64,000 nt of DNA from Nymphaea colorata (Eukaryota > Streptophyta > Magnoliopsida > Nymphaeales > Nymphaeaceae). Under the pieces are notes generated by a model. It made no database searches, was not told the origin of the DNA, and saw only the letters and a list, made by a program, of their open reading frames with translations. Below, piece by piece: positions 12,110 through 24,809 of this stretch; position 1 is the stretch's first letter, and the number at the start of each line of letters is the position of its first letter. The position numbers were made by a program, and so were the translations under genes. Location: the NCBI RefSeq assembly GCF_008831285.2, contig NC_045141.1, positions 10,652,106 to 10,716,105 on the forward strand, in the 5' to 3' direction.

Positions 12110-12445
12110 TGTCACATGCATGCGTAGTGCGGGTGTCAGTGTGGGTTGCAGATGCAGGTGTTAGTGTTACGTATCCTAAAAAATTTGGGTGTGAGGGTGT
12201 GGCAAGATGCAAGATGTCCGTGGCAATATCATCTTTTTACTTTTATTGATATACATAAAGAAAGAAAGGGACAGAGAAAGGAAAAAAAAAGAATGAAAAA
12301 TATTTTGAACTTGTATAAAAAAGAATGTAGTTAGAGTGCATGTCAGAGCAGCACCAGCACCAGTGTGTGTCGGGTGCGACCCCTTTTTCGAAGAGTTCGT
12401 GTAACGTAGGTCAAGACTTCAAACAAATAAACTAAATAAACTAGG
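12110..12445. mobile_element. Small non-coding insertion inside the LINE (MITE-like)
   Basis: The LINE reading is continuous on both sides but absent here. The block begins with GTGCGGGTGTCAGTGTGG and ends with GTGTGTCGGGTGCGACCC, loosely inverted in character. It contains CGTATCCTAAAAAATT, also found near 62600 in an ABCC13 intron. No transposase. Edges are approximate. Confidence 0.4.
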
Positions 12446-13270
12446 ATAACGTGTCAAAGGTTTTATGCAAATCCAATTTCAACATGAACGCCGGCATCTG
12501 AGTAGTGGACATGGAATGTATCATTTCCAAAATCCAAAGCAATAATAAATCCATCAAGAAGAGACGACAGTTTGGGGATGAAAGCATGTTGCAAGTTGGC
12601 CACCAGCATAGGCATAACAGGTGTTAATCCAGAAGGTAGAAGTCTTGCAATGACCCGTCGCAGAAGACCAAGAAAAGAGATGGGCCTAAACTTAGAAATG
12701 TCTGTTACATCTGCTTGTTTAGGGGCCAAGGTTATCATCGAACCATACACACAGGAGGGAAGATGGGCATTATGATGAAACTCACATAGCACTTGAAGCA
12801 GATCAGTATGAAAGAGATCACCAAAAACCCGAAGCATATCTGGCTGGATCCCATCAGGCCCAGGAGCTAGCTTTCCAACCACTTAGATCCTTGAGGGCTG
12901 CATGAAGTTCTTCAAGACGAAAGGGGGCTTGAATGCTGTAGACAAAATAGCAGATGGTAGAGTACGAAACCCTGAGGCAGTAACGGAAGCAGAATGGCAG
13001 AAGTCCGATGGCCGAAGCAACATATAACTTTTGAAAATGAAATGCGGCTGCCCGGAAAATATCATCACCATCAAAGGCAATACCATCAATTATGAATGAC
13101 CGAAGAAGGTTACGTCTATAATCTTAAGAGCGAGAGAGAGAAAGCAAATTTTTAGTGCTCAATTACATTGTTTTATTTAGTCTGGTTCATTGAAGGCCTA
13201 CTGATTGCTGATCGAATTGCGATTTATTCCCCTTTCTTTAGCTTTTGGTTTTTTCATTATCCTTTTCATC

Positions 13271-16200
13271 ATGATGGATTCCTGCTCGACTTTCAGGCCA
13301 ACTGCCAATTTCTTAAACCAGTTAGTCACTGAAAAACTCACTCATTCCAATTTCTTAACTTAAAAAAATAAATACATCTGTTTATATGGAGCCAGGATTT
13401 CGATGGTCATCTCAATGGTTCTGCTCTCATGCCATCGCCAATTGTCGTACAAGAAACCAAGAATGAGAAGGGTGATTCATCTTCCAAATCCCTCAAAAAT
13501 TTGGAATGCACAGCTAGAGAAGACACTGTCAATATTTGATCGTCTATCATGCCTAGACTTTCCGAGAAAGTATTGGACACTCTCTCAGATTATTGTACTA
13601 CAACACAACTATGAACCCACCTATCTCAAACTTATTCTCAAATGCCGAAGGCATGAATTTTGTTCTTGAAGAAAGAATTTCAAAACTTGAAGAACTGTTC
13701 AATGTTGGTCATAAAATATATAGGTGGTATAAGTGCAGACACTGATCAATTGGTTGTTATCGATAGTGCTATTTTACATAGACAAAGTTTAACCACTTAT
13801 TAATGGCTTAGGACATGAATTTGATATTGACACTACAGCACTGCAATGTCTTTTGTGTCTGCCCACGTTGGAAGCACTATAGGCAAAACTTCTCCACCAT
13901 AAGAATGATTTGACTAATTTTCGTTAAGTATTTGCTACTAAGACTTTCACATGTTATGCATGAATAAATGGAGTTTAGGAGGTAAATGCAGAGGCCATTT
14001 TGGGCAAAAAGTATGAGACATGTTGCCCACACCCAACATTCCAAAGGGTTATATTGCAAGAAATCAAAGGAGAATATCGGCTTGTTTCCAATGCAATAAA
14101 AGGGGAATGTGAAAGTTCACTCTGCAAAATAAAAGAAAAGTGAATAAGCCTAAGAATAAACCAGTTAATTCCTAGGGATTGTTTAAGCAAAATGAGCAGG
14201 GTAGTTGTATGTTGGTTCACGGGCAACTACTCATGTCATGGGTGATGCTGGTAAATTATCTAACTGGTAAATTATCTAACATTCCTCCTTATCTTAGAAA
14301 AGGCAGTATAGTTACAGGTGATAAATCTCATCACTCTGTTAGTTGTATTGGCAGCGCACAAATTCTATTTTCATGTCCAATGTCTTTTTTGCTTATAACA
14401 TTAAAAAGAATATTGTCTCTATTGCTAAATTTATTAATGATATACATTCTACTATTGAATTTACTCCTTTCTATGTTAAGGGTCTTCAAAAGAAAGATAC
14501 ATTTGCTGAGAGGGAATGATGTGGAGACCTATACGTCTTCAAGCAGAACTTAGTTGTCTCTTTAGTTTCCTCAGTCTTAGTCTTTCAATTGGAGTCATTG
14601 AAGCATTCTTTCAGGTTGTCGAAGTTTTATAGTTTCAATTCATTGATCACCTCTAGTCATTAAACTTTGACATGGCCATTTGGGTCATTATAGTAGAGAT
14701 TTTATTGGAAGTCTTGTTCCAAACAATCTTAATCTAGAATCTAGTTTATCCTCTTCTTTAGAGTCTAAGAAATGCTATAGTTGTGAACTTTGAAAGAGTC
14801 AAGTTCTCCCATTTCATATTATTAATAAAAGAGCATCAATGCTTTTTTGAAATTACTTATTTTGATGTCCTAAGACCCGCTTCTGCTCCTTCTTTATATT
14901 GAAGCCAGTATTATCTTATTTTCATCGATTTCTATTCTTGTTATACTTAGATATATTTCATAAAACATAAACATAAAAATATTCCAAATATTTTGAGATT
15001 TCTATTTTATGATTAAGACAAAGTTTTTTATGACATTATGCATTTGTAATGTGATGGTAGAAGAGAGCATTCGACAAACAAATGTATTACCTTTCTTCAA
15101 GACAATTGAGTAGGACGACAGATCCGTTGCCTATATATCGTAGCAAAATATGGTTACAAAAAAGAAAACATTGACATATAATAGAAAGTTCTATGAACAT
15201 GCTACATGACAGTAATGTGCCCATTAGTCTTTGGATAAAGGCTTTTCATACATTGGTATATATTATAAACTATTGTCTCTTTTGAGCTGGAAATGTCATT
15301 ATATGTTATTTGGTCGACACCGACCCTATGATGAGTTGCATGTTTTTTGGGTGTATATGTTATATGCATATTGATTCATCTTTACAAAATAAGTTTCTGA
15401 ACAAGGCTGCAAAGTGCAGATTCATGGGTGTGTAGATGACTATAACGGATATTGGTGACATGATGCTTAGAACATCCAAAAATGTTACATTTAACATGTT
15501 TTTGAATTCATTCATCTTTGAACAGTAGTGAGAGTTTAAGCAACCCTCAGACAAATGAGGATGATCCTATTGAGTGCTTTTCTAGATAAGTCTATATTGC
15601 AAAAAATAGGGACATGGAGCCAAGTAGTGTAGAGGTAGCCGTCACTAAACAAGGAAAGAGATCGACTCATATCCAGCACCCAATTCAATGATGGTGAGTT
15701 ATAATGCATTTTCTATTGATTTTCAATTATCTATGTTTCAGCTCACAATGCATGATGAGTCAATGTCATTCAATCAAGCTGTCAACTTGTGACAATAGAT
15801 TGATATGAATGAGGAAATAAAGGCTCTTCATAAGTGTTAGATTTTGGATGTGGTATCATGACGAGAAGAAAGGAATACTATTGGTTCTTAATAGGTTTAT
15901 AAAATAAAATATAAACTGATTAAAGTATTGAAATATAAGCCACTGCTTATTGCTCGGGTTTTCATGCGGTAATATGGAGAAGACTATAATGAAACCCTTA
16001 GTCCAGTGACTAAATAGATCTAATGCATATTGTCATATCTTTACTTGTTGATCAAAGATGGACACTCAATTAGATAGATGTTAAAAATGCACTTTGCATA
16101 GAGATTTAAAGTAAGAAGTTTATATGGAACAAGTCTTGGCTAAGTAGAGAAAAATCTTTCCACTTGGATTTGTAAATTGAAGAAGTCTTTGTAGGGTTAA

Positions 16201-17280
16201 AGCAAGCATCTCATTATTGGTTCGAGAGCATTTCTTTACAAATTCAAGATTATGGATTTAGAATATGTTTACTAGATCCTTCATTATTTGTCTTTTAAAA
16301 GAAACATATCGTAATTCTTATCCTTATATATATATACATTACTGACATTATTATAACAAAGAGTTCAAATGAGTATATGGAAGAGGTAAAACAAATCTTA
16401 ATGAAGATTTTTAAGGTGAACGATTTGGGAAAATTGAGGTATTTTCTTGATGTATGGATTGATAGGGGATTTATTGTCACTCATGAAGCAAAAGTATACT
16501 CTTGACTTGTTAGAGAAGGAAACATGACAAATTGTAAATCAGTTACTACTCCAATTGCATTTATTACATCAGCTATTAAGTTCTAAAGATGGAGAGTTTT
16601 ATGCCAAGCCTACATGATATCAGAGCATCATTGGGATGTTATAATAACCTACATTTACTAGGTTTGACATTGTTTATATTGTCAAATGGGTATCTCAGTT
16701 TATGTGTACTCTAATAGAAGGTCATATGATGTAGGAAGTGTATCTTAAGATATATGAAAGGCAGTATAAGATACAAACTTGTTTACCATAAAAATGATAA
16801 TGTTGATGATCAGCAAGTGATAGTCACTTACATAGATGCAGATTGGATGGATGATTCAAATGAGAAGAGGTCAGTAAGTGGGTATTGTGTTTTCATAAGG
16901 CAAAATCTTGTGACTTGGACTAGCCGAAAACGAAAGGTTGTGGCACATTTAGCATAGAGACAAAATACTGGCCACTTGTGGCATGCACACTAGAGGTCAC
17001 TTGGAATAAACATTTGTTGAGTGATTTAGGAGGGAAGTAATTTGTTGCTCTTATGTGATAATCAGAGTACAATCAACATTGCTTTTAATTCCATTCACTA
17101 TAACAAGATAAACACATGAAATTGATCAACAGTTTATATGATAGGATGTTGAAGAAAATGAGATAGAGCCTTGTGATGTGAGAACTGAAGATTGGCAACC
17201 TTGTTTACTAAAGGATTGATAGGATGACAATTCCTGTTGTTGAAGAACAAGCTGAACATGATTCATGACCATGTACAACT
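13271..17280 (+). pseudogene. Copia D gag-pol remnant
   Basis: Decayed polyprotein with stops every few dozen codons. Visible in order are a gag-like start (TEKLTHSNFLT near 13327, then MVLLSCH in a shifted frame), a zinc-knuckle-like CFQCNKRG near 14090, and a protease-side stretch (GDKSHHSVSCIGSAQI near 14322-14370). Integrase-tail readings follow at 15100-15550. RT readings lie at 15800-16500 (MLKMHFA.RFK and LYGTSLG replace the [13 protein letters not shown] region, and a YFLD-type motif lies near 16440). RNase H comes last (YIDADWMDDSNEKRSVSGYC, 16827-16890). The order PR-INT-RT-RH is that of Copia, not Gypsy. A 16-bp local duplication (GGTAAATTATCTAAC) lies at 14250-14281. Confidence 0.85.
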
Positions 17281-17290
17281 TAAAGAAGGG

Positions 17291-17576
17291 TGTTATAATA
17301 TGTATATCTTGATGTTTTGGTCTAGATCTAGACCCAGACACCATGTTAGGTGTCTCTTGTTTTAACATGGGTTGTGTTTTCTTATTAATGGCATGATTTT
17401 AATTTCTATATTATAATGGGACTTGTTAGTCCTTAGTGTAAAATGTATTACTAATATAATATTAGGGTTAGAAGGCATGATTTTGCGGCTGCCACCCCAA
17501 CCATCTAAGTACCTCTCTCTTCCTTCCTTCATATTTTTGGTGCTTAGTGATTAGTGTGATTCATCTAGGCTCGACA
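17291..17576 (+). repeat. 3' LTR of Copia D
   Basis: Starts TGTTATAATATG directly after a purine tract (TAAAGAAGGG, 17281-17290), the expected polypurine primer. Shared with 6452-6698. The end at TCGACA (17576) is the canonical CA choice, but similarity to the other copy continues for about 11 bases, so the end may be later. Confidence 0.8.
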
Positions 17577-20000
17577 ATCAAAAATTTAATTCTAAATTGT
17601 TCAGATAAGTTTGAGAGGCTGAGCAAACAGTTTCTTACCCTTCCTGACATCTTTAGCTAGTTAAATCTTCTTTTGTATGTGAAAGCTTATTGATATGCTT
17701 TAATGAATACAAAGTAGAGTGCATTGTATCATCAGTTCATGCTAGAATATCACCCACATATAACAAGTTGGATGCAACATTAACGCATATATGGGAAGTT
17801 GGTTTTTTGTCGTATCTATGATAGTTGAAAATAACAAAGTTTCCATATAGAATTTCTCTTCAATGAGAAAGAGGAGCTTCTTCCAAAACCCGAGATATTG
17901 GAGTTGTGATCTATTGTTATATATTTGGATCTAAACTTGAAAATATTGCCAAATGAGTTGGTGTTTTGCTTTTGAAAATGATGATGAAGATGATTTCTCT
18001 TCATAGCTATTTTAATGGGCCACAAAAGGTTAGAGAATCGACCAGTCTTCAAAATCTTTTGATTGGAAACCTATATAATTTTTTTTATTCATGAGTAGGT
18101 CCTTAGCATTTTTTTTGTTTCTTTTAGTGAAGATGTATCCCTCTTCCCCATTCTTTTGTTTATATAATATTAACCAATAAATGAAGGGACCTAACCCCAT
18201 AGCTATTCACAAAAAAATTGTGACTTTAGCAAGAAAATTGTTGAATGGGTTAATTTGAGAACCAAAACAAAGGATTTTAGATCCTCATAAACAAAAACAA
18301 GGAACTCTATGCAAAATAATTATCATAGTTTAGCTAGTTCTGCCCACGTCCATGGGCTTCACTCTCTTTCATATATTCCGAAAAGAGTTTGGTCATCCTT
18401 AGGGTGTGTTTGGTATTAAGGGTGTACTTAACATGCAAAATTTTCCTTTTTATATATCTTTAGAAAGTTCAGAAAATTTCCGTGTGTGTCATATTGTTCT
18501 AAGGAAAAAATATCATCCTTGGGAGGGGTGGACTTTTCTGCAAAATTTTTCATTCATCATATGAGTGAAATGTTCACTTGCTCTCAAAGTTTATGTCAGG
18601 CTATCAAAACATTCATTTTTACATATAATTCATATTTACAAGGAGAATGGTAGTCTTTGATAGAAGATATGACTCTCTATCTTTAAAACAATTTCACCAC
18701 ATACAACTTTTTTTTGGATTGCAAGTATCTCGTTGTTTATGGCATGGATACATGTATCTCAATCTCTATGGCATGAATAGTATACCACTGGTGGGTCCTT
18801 TAATTTGTGTCATCTTCCTCCTCAATTTGATTTTGGCAAAGACTAGGACTACTCTTTTACCACTTGAATTAGTTTTGATTAATGATTTTGTTAAACCTTA
18901 GCAGGATGATTTGGAGAAGGGGGTAAACTTGGTGCCCAACTCTTTCCTTGCCATTTATTTCCTAACCAAAAGAGATTATTTTTTTATGTGTTTGGATCTA
19001 ACACAAATTTTAGATTTGCTAATGGTATATGGTTCTGGTATTATCACATACCATCAATATTGGTCTTTTTTTTCTGTTTGAACTTGAGCTTTTTAGCTAG
19101 TTGTTGGATCTACAATATCTTTAGAATTCTAGAAGCAATCGCCTTATATTCTCCTTTGATGCTAGATTTGACAATTTGCTGCCACTAGACGATTCCACAA
19201 TAAGACATTATAATTTATGACTAAAAAGGGCAACGTAGAACGTTCTATGATAATGAGTACCTCAATATTTCTTTTACATTTAGTGGGACCTCTTTAAAGG
19301 GATGTGTGTAAATTGATAGTTGTATGTAGCTCTCGCCTAGCAAATGACATATACTGGAGTGTCCAAACAATTTTTCAATATTTAATTTGATCTTTAAATT
19401 TGAGCTCCAATAAACATAAAAATGTAGATATTAAATACCATAAGGGTCATAAGAGGTCATGAATTTTCCATGCTTGCCTATTTTAGCAAGTAGGTGATAA
19501 GTATATTTTCTCTAAGTTAACTTGAACTGATTATCATTATCTATGACTTCCACAAACCCAACAAAAGTTTCCATTCAGCTTGCCATATTTGAGAAATAGT
19601 CTATCATCTGTGGACAAGAAAGTTTATACTATCAAATTCTATCAATATTTGCTTTGATGATTTTCCATTTAGGTGGAATAGTTCTTCCCTCTACGATTCC
19701 CTTGATTGATCCTTTCTTAAAGCCTTTATTGTTTGAAATGATGGGGATATTTCTTGATTTATCCATTGTCTCCTTGGCCAATCAAACATGCTTGCATTAC
19801 CTTGTTCAATTATTACCCTCTCCACTATGATTCCAAATTGCCATTACCAAGGGTTGTGCCTGTCTTTTTGTGCAGGATATAAATTGTATTACTCTCATTC
19901 TTCTACAAAATTCACAATTACTGATAAGACATGCAGCCAACTAGACATAGAGCATTTCTTTCCACATCAACATTAATATATGGAGGTTCCTTTAGCTGCA
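17577..20000. other. Intergenic, no gene recognised
   Basis: AT-rich, no sustained open frame. A short minus-strand reading at 17700-17800 (LLYVGDILA) vaguely recalls a Copia YVDD box but has no supporting context. Otherwise I see nothing. Confidence 0.5.
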
Positions 20001-23000
20001 AACAGATATGGATATCCCTTCCATTTATTAAATGAATGAACAAATACAAAAGAATGAATGAATAACAACTAAGAAAAGAAAAAACTACTCAAAGAGAGAA
20101 AACAAACACAAGTCTAGCCACTATCCAAATGAGACATGGTTAACAAGTTTAACACTTTTACAAACATAAAGTCATTTGTGATAAGTAGTTGGTGAATATG
20201 CATCTGCATTGCAGGAAACTTGAATAGACCAGTGGTTGATCTAACCATATCATCCTTCAACCATTTTTTCCATCTCACATTATTGGATTGCAAATTGATA
20301 ACCCCAACATTTATGGGAATAACAATAATGCACAATAAAACATCATTGTTTCCTGCATAATCTGGTCATCAACTTTTGTCTGTCTTTGCCTCATTCTAAC
20401 TTGATTATCATGCCAAACAATCACAACACAACATTTATCACCTTTGATCATGGAGGAGACCACCTCAACTCCCCATCCATTCATTCTCTTCAGTAACCAG
20501 ACATGACTAAAAACTATGCAGCCAAAGCTTAATAGTTTGACTAACTAAATCTATCCAAGGTTGTTTTAGAAAAAGCTTTGAATAGACTTGCAAAACCTCT
20601 CTCTAAGCATGTTTGACTGTCTCACACTGAGTTGCGTAAAAATTTTGGTTACAAAAGGACCAAAGCTTCCAAGTTGCAATATTGAAGCATAATGACGAGC
20701 ATTTTTTGTAGCAAAATTTCCTCTTACTTCACCATAGAAAAATGGAGCATAGGTCCCCCTTCGACATTTTAGCCACACCAAACAACGACAGAACATCAAG
20801 CCATATTCTAACTGAGACAAGGTACTCAAATGATAAATGATTTTGGTCTTCAATGGCCTTCATGAGCAGGCCACATCTTGATTTGAGTGTTGTTCCAAGT
20901 CATTGCAACTTAACTTCAGTTAAAAGCCTACCAAAGCTGGCCATATAAGAGAACCAATTTATTTTAGGGACATTGTTAGATATCCAAATTTTCCTTCTCC
21001 AACAAGCATAACCTTTAGTCCTTATTTTCTACCAAATCTTACGCTTGTTGGAGACTATGACCCCATTAGCTTTATAGATTAGTAAGTCTCCCTAAAAGTT
21101 GTGTTTGCAAATAGTTAGCAAATAAATTATCTGCGCACTAATCCACATGTTTGTCTTTATATCGAGCAAGGGCTTCCTTAACAGACAAATTGATTTCAGA
21201 CATAATTCTATTGTACCTCTTTATTCTAACATGATTGATCAAGCAACCACTCCCTAGGGATTGGTCCATAAATCTAGTAAGGTTTCCAGCCCTCACTCGC
21301 CTACACAGCTTTCAGTAATACATCTTCAAGCTATTATAGTTTTTTTCCACAAAGAAGATTGTTTATTTTAATTTTACAAGTCCACAAGTTACCCCTCTAA
21401 ATTTATTTAGCTCTAAAAAGGAAACCCTAAAGATCCTCACTAATCATCACAACGTAACCAAGAAAGCCCAGGCAATTGATTTCAGTAATTTTTCTGAAGC
21501 CCAACCCACTCTCAGCAACAAGTAGTGACACAACTTTTCATGAAAGAAGGTAAAGTTTAAGAGGCCCATCCACATATTTCTGAAGGATTTTGATAAAAAA
21601 TACTTTTTGATTTACTAGCTACAGCAATGGGGCATTTAAGGACTGCCAACCAGTATGTAGGAACAACATAAAGTACTGCCTTGATAAGACACAATCCCCA
21701 ACAAATGACAATGGCCTTGCCTTCTATAATCCTAATTTTTTTTGTGCTTTCAAAATCATAACATCCTAAACTAAGATAGCAATTTTTTCAAGAGATAGAG
21801 GCAATCCTAAGTACTAAGCATAAAAAGTCCCTTTTGACCAGCCAACTATCCTTTCTACATTATTACTCATCATGTTACTCATAGTAAAAGAAAAATAAGT
21901 TGTTTTGTCAATATTCACTTTCATCTTAGAGCTGCATTCCATGTCTACCAAAACTTCTCTAAGTCCCCTCACATTCCTATCGGCACATTTGGTGAAGAGC
22001 AAGAGGTCATCAACATACATAAGAAATTGAATTCTTTCTCCAAGACTAGCTGCTGATGGGGCATAAATGGGACAATTCATGGTTGCAAACAACTTCCTTT
22101 GAAAATTTTTTATAATTACGAAAAGAGGTAAGATGAAAGAGAATCGCTTCGGTGAAGTCCCTTTCCACTATCAAAGAACTCTCCCTTTTGTTTGCTAATT
22201 AACAAAGGATCAAGTGTCATAACTGTTTTTATTACTTTTTCTACCCATGAATGTTGGAACCCAAAATTTAAGGGCTGCCTCCTAAAAAACTCAGTTGTTT
22301 CTATCATATGCTTTAGAAATGTCAATTTTTACATAAGGAGATGTACTTAACAACATAGAATGAATGGTTTCATGAGATAATATAAAACTTTAATGTATAT
22401 TTCTACTATCCACAAAAGTTCCTTGACCATGAATGCTAATTCTAGAAAGAATACATTTCATGTGATACACCATAATTCTGGAAATGGAGTTGAAAGTGTT
22501 GTTTCCTAGAGCAATGGGCCTCAAATTGGAGATATGAGAAGAAGCATTCGGCTTCCTGAGCAACATAATATTATTTGTTCCTATTTTTTTAAAAATGTGA
22601 CAATCTAGTTTTAATTCCATCTAGTTCCAATGTACATGATCCAGTTCCACACTTCCTTGCAACCCTACTTCTAGAGAGAATATGATGTTTTCATTTAGCA
22701 TCAAGTGACATAAAGAGCATTTATTAGCCATAAAGATACTATCCACTTAATTTGTCCTACATTGAGACACAAGCCATAAAAAAGGCACCAGCAAGCTTTA
22801 TTCAGAGCGCAACTACTCTAAACAACCAAGAGCCAATTCTTTCTCACAATAGTTCTAGCCATTGTCCATATCTCATGTCCTTTAAATATCTTAATTGCAT
22901 TGGAGTTCTAGACAAGGTAGTCTAACTCCCTACAAAATTCCTAAAGTTTACTAAAGTTTAGAGATATGTCCTCCACTTCTATCAGAATTTTTCCTTCCAC

Positions 23001-23110
23001 TTGTTAAGTCAAAATTTGGTCCTAAAGCTATCACCTATGTTCATATCATACTTCTTTGAATATGATCCATCTCCATCCTAAGCTTCTCAACCCCCATGAC
23101 CCTTTTCAAG
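20001..23110 (-). mobile_element. Second L1-type LINE relic (minus strand)
   Basis: The minus-strand order is LINE-like. About 22620-22390 reads LLRKPNASSHISNLRPIALG, corresponding to the IPK..FRPISL block. About 22325-22116 carries KGEFFDSGKGLHRSDSLSSYLF, matching the GLRQGDPLSPYLF region. About 22060-21990 reads FLMYVDDLLLFTKC, with YVDD in the catalytic position. About 21010-20880 carries a zf-RVT-like tail (KINWFSYMASFGRLLTE). Frames shift repeatedly and stops are common. It is distinct from the 7.3-13.1 kb LINE (YVDD against YADD). Ends and target duplication were not determined. Confidence 0.8.
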
Positions 23111-23269
23111 GCTTTTTGAAGGTCCAAAGGCTTTGATGGGTCATGAATCCTACGATTAATGCTGAGACTTGAATGGCGAGTGTGCCAGTTCAATGAAATT
23201 GCTCTAGCATTAATCATAAAAAAGTATCAACAACTTCTCTCCTTAGCCAAAACAATTGGAACAATGCAA

Positions 23270-24180
23270 ATTACTCCAGTTTGAGTTCTTCCATTAGTTC
23301 TAATAATTTGTTCAAAACCACCTTGGATCATTGATTTGAACAAAAGTCACCATACGTATTCTTCATTTCAAATGGTTTGAGCTTTCCATGGCTAATCAAT
23401 GTTTAGCCTCTAACAAACATGCAAGTGGAGAATGTGCAAGAGCATTCATCATGGATCCATTTGTGTTGCTCCTAATCATAGACTTGTTAACATTCTTTAT
23501 ATATCTGATTTTAAATTCAACTTATTCTTAATCAACCAGGGTCTTGAATTGTACGATAACCTTATTTCCCACTCATTTTACCCTGCAGGAATTTGCGTCA
23601 ATATACCAAGTGAAGAGAAAGAAGGCATTCGTTAGCTTAAGCTAGCTAGCCTCAGTGTGCAAGTCCCAGTACTTTGACTTCAATAAATTCTTCAACCATT
23701 TGTGGTGAAATAGGTGACCAGGACATATTTGATGGTATTCTTGAATGAGATTTCTCTCTAACGAGATTATCACCATTCAAGATGGCTCTGGGTTTTTCTT
23801 ATGAGGCACAAACGTGAAACCAAGCAACACATCAAAACTTTCTTTTATAAAATGGTTAAAAATCAATTCAACACTTGTACAAAAATATTAGATCCAACAA
23901 AAGTTTGAGTTTCGCTCACATGAGAAGCAAAATATGCTTGATAATCTAAAGATGCTAGCAAAGTACTATGATGACTTACTAACAAAATGGGGTAGTTGAA
24001 AGAAGGCATTTCCAGCTTCTTAAAGTGGCTCAAGAACTCATTTTTTATGCAAATTAACTTTAAAGTTTTGAGGGAAAACATTATTTTCGTCACTCACATT
24101 ACTAATAGGATCCCCCCCATCCAAATTAAGAGGAAAATACTCCTTTTGTACAGCTCATTAAAAGAAATCCTTCACTGAAA
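23270..24180 (+). pseudogene. Copia protease-integrase fragment
   Basis: Starts around PWIIDLGT (23322-23345), where a Copia protease has WIIDSGAT. Then come GSICVAPNHRLVNILYISDF (23447-23506) and FNLFLINQ (the LPFNLLSVSQ position), and later an integrase tail (KVAQELIFYAN in broken frames, ENIIFVTHITNRIPPIQIK at 24071-24130, equivalent to the [10 protein letters not shown] region). No RT and no LTRs were found, so this is a fragment. It lies directly next to the 5' side of the second LINE. Confidence 0.75.
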
Positions 24181-24561
24181 ATTTGAGAATTTCCTATTGG
24201 ACATTAGAGATATGAATTCATTCACAATATCCAACTTCTAGGGCGATTATGTTCCCTTTTGTTTCCCTGATTGAACAGGCAATCTAAGGCGAGGTAGATC
24301 CCAGCCACATTAGACCATGAGCGAGACACAACCGATCAAGCAAAAGAACCCTTCACCTTCTTCATCTAGAAGTTTGAAGATCAAGATGATGCTCTAGTTG
24401 GTGGCGACTCATTCATTCAATGTCCATGAAATCACAAAAGGTTCACAGAAAATTAGCTTGCCTCTCATGGTTAACCGATAGCCCCCAACTGATCCACACC
24501 AGAAAGGCATTGAACATATAACTGGCCATGGTACAGCTGAACTAACGAAGGGGCAGAAAAA

Positions 24562-24614
24562 CACACACACACACACACACACAGAGATAGAAGAAAATTA
24601 ACAGAGAGAGTGAG

Positions 24615-24696
<82 letters not shown>

Positions 24697-24753
24697 AACA
24701 CACACACAGATAGAGAGAGAGAGAGATAGAAGAAAATTAACAGAGAGAGTGAG

Positions 24754-24808
<55 letters not shown>
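24562..24808. repeat. Duplicated compound microsatellite (AC)n-(TA)n-(GA)n
   Basis: A 43-bp sequence beginning AGAGATAGAAGAAAATTAAC and ending in the start of a TA run occurs at about 24585 and again at about 24723. Each copy is followed by a long (TA)n tract (about 24617-24672 and 24757-24807). AC and GA runs precede them. This looks like a segmental tandem duplication of about 138 bp. Confidence 0.9.

Positions 24809-24809
<1 letters not shown>

Larger units (their letters stand above)
7340..13130 (-). mobile_element. L1-type LINE (minus strand), split by a hAT transposon
   Basis: Reading the minus strand from high to low coordinates gives the order of a plant L1 ORF2. There is an APGPDG..FRPISFLG reverse-transcriptase segment (12882-12463), then REGCPLSALLFNLA and VQYADDIIVFG (about 12020-11830, the catalytic YADD box), then LGLPPKLQP and DRIKSQIHTWQGK (about 11660-11545), then RLTLIKHVLSTIPMHLMSVV (11560-11480). 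A C-terminal WSSRNDILF motif falls at about 7470-7550, on the other side of the hAT insertion. Stops and frameshifts are frequent, so it is dead. An additional insertion sits at about 12110-12445. The ends and target duplication are unresolved. Confidence 0.82.
6452..17576 (+). mobile_element. Degenerate Ty1/Copia retrotransposon D with nested LINE and hAT
   Basis: A 5' LTR-like block (about 6452-6698) and a 3' LTR (17291-17576) share long runs, for example CATGTTAGGTGTC, GGGTTGTGTTTTCTTATTAA and ATGGGACTTGTTA. Coding remnants between them run in Copia order gag-PR-INT-RT-RNase H on the same strand. A LINE appears to have inserted in the leader (about 7340-13130), and that LINE carries a hAT element. 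The inference that the two LTRs belong to one element rests on the order of parts. The left LTR edge is blurred and no target duplication was confirmed. An alternative is a solo LTR at 6.45 kb and a 5'-truncated Copia at 13.2 kb. Confidence 0.6.

Noticed and set aside
17700-17800. Minus-strand LLYVGDILA resembling a Copia RT active site
   Set aside because: Asp is replaced by Gly in the motif, and no other RT, integrase or RNase H pieces lie beside it on that strand.
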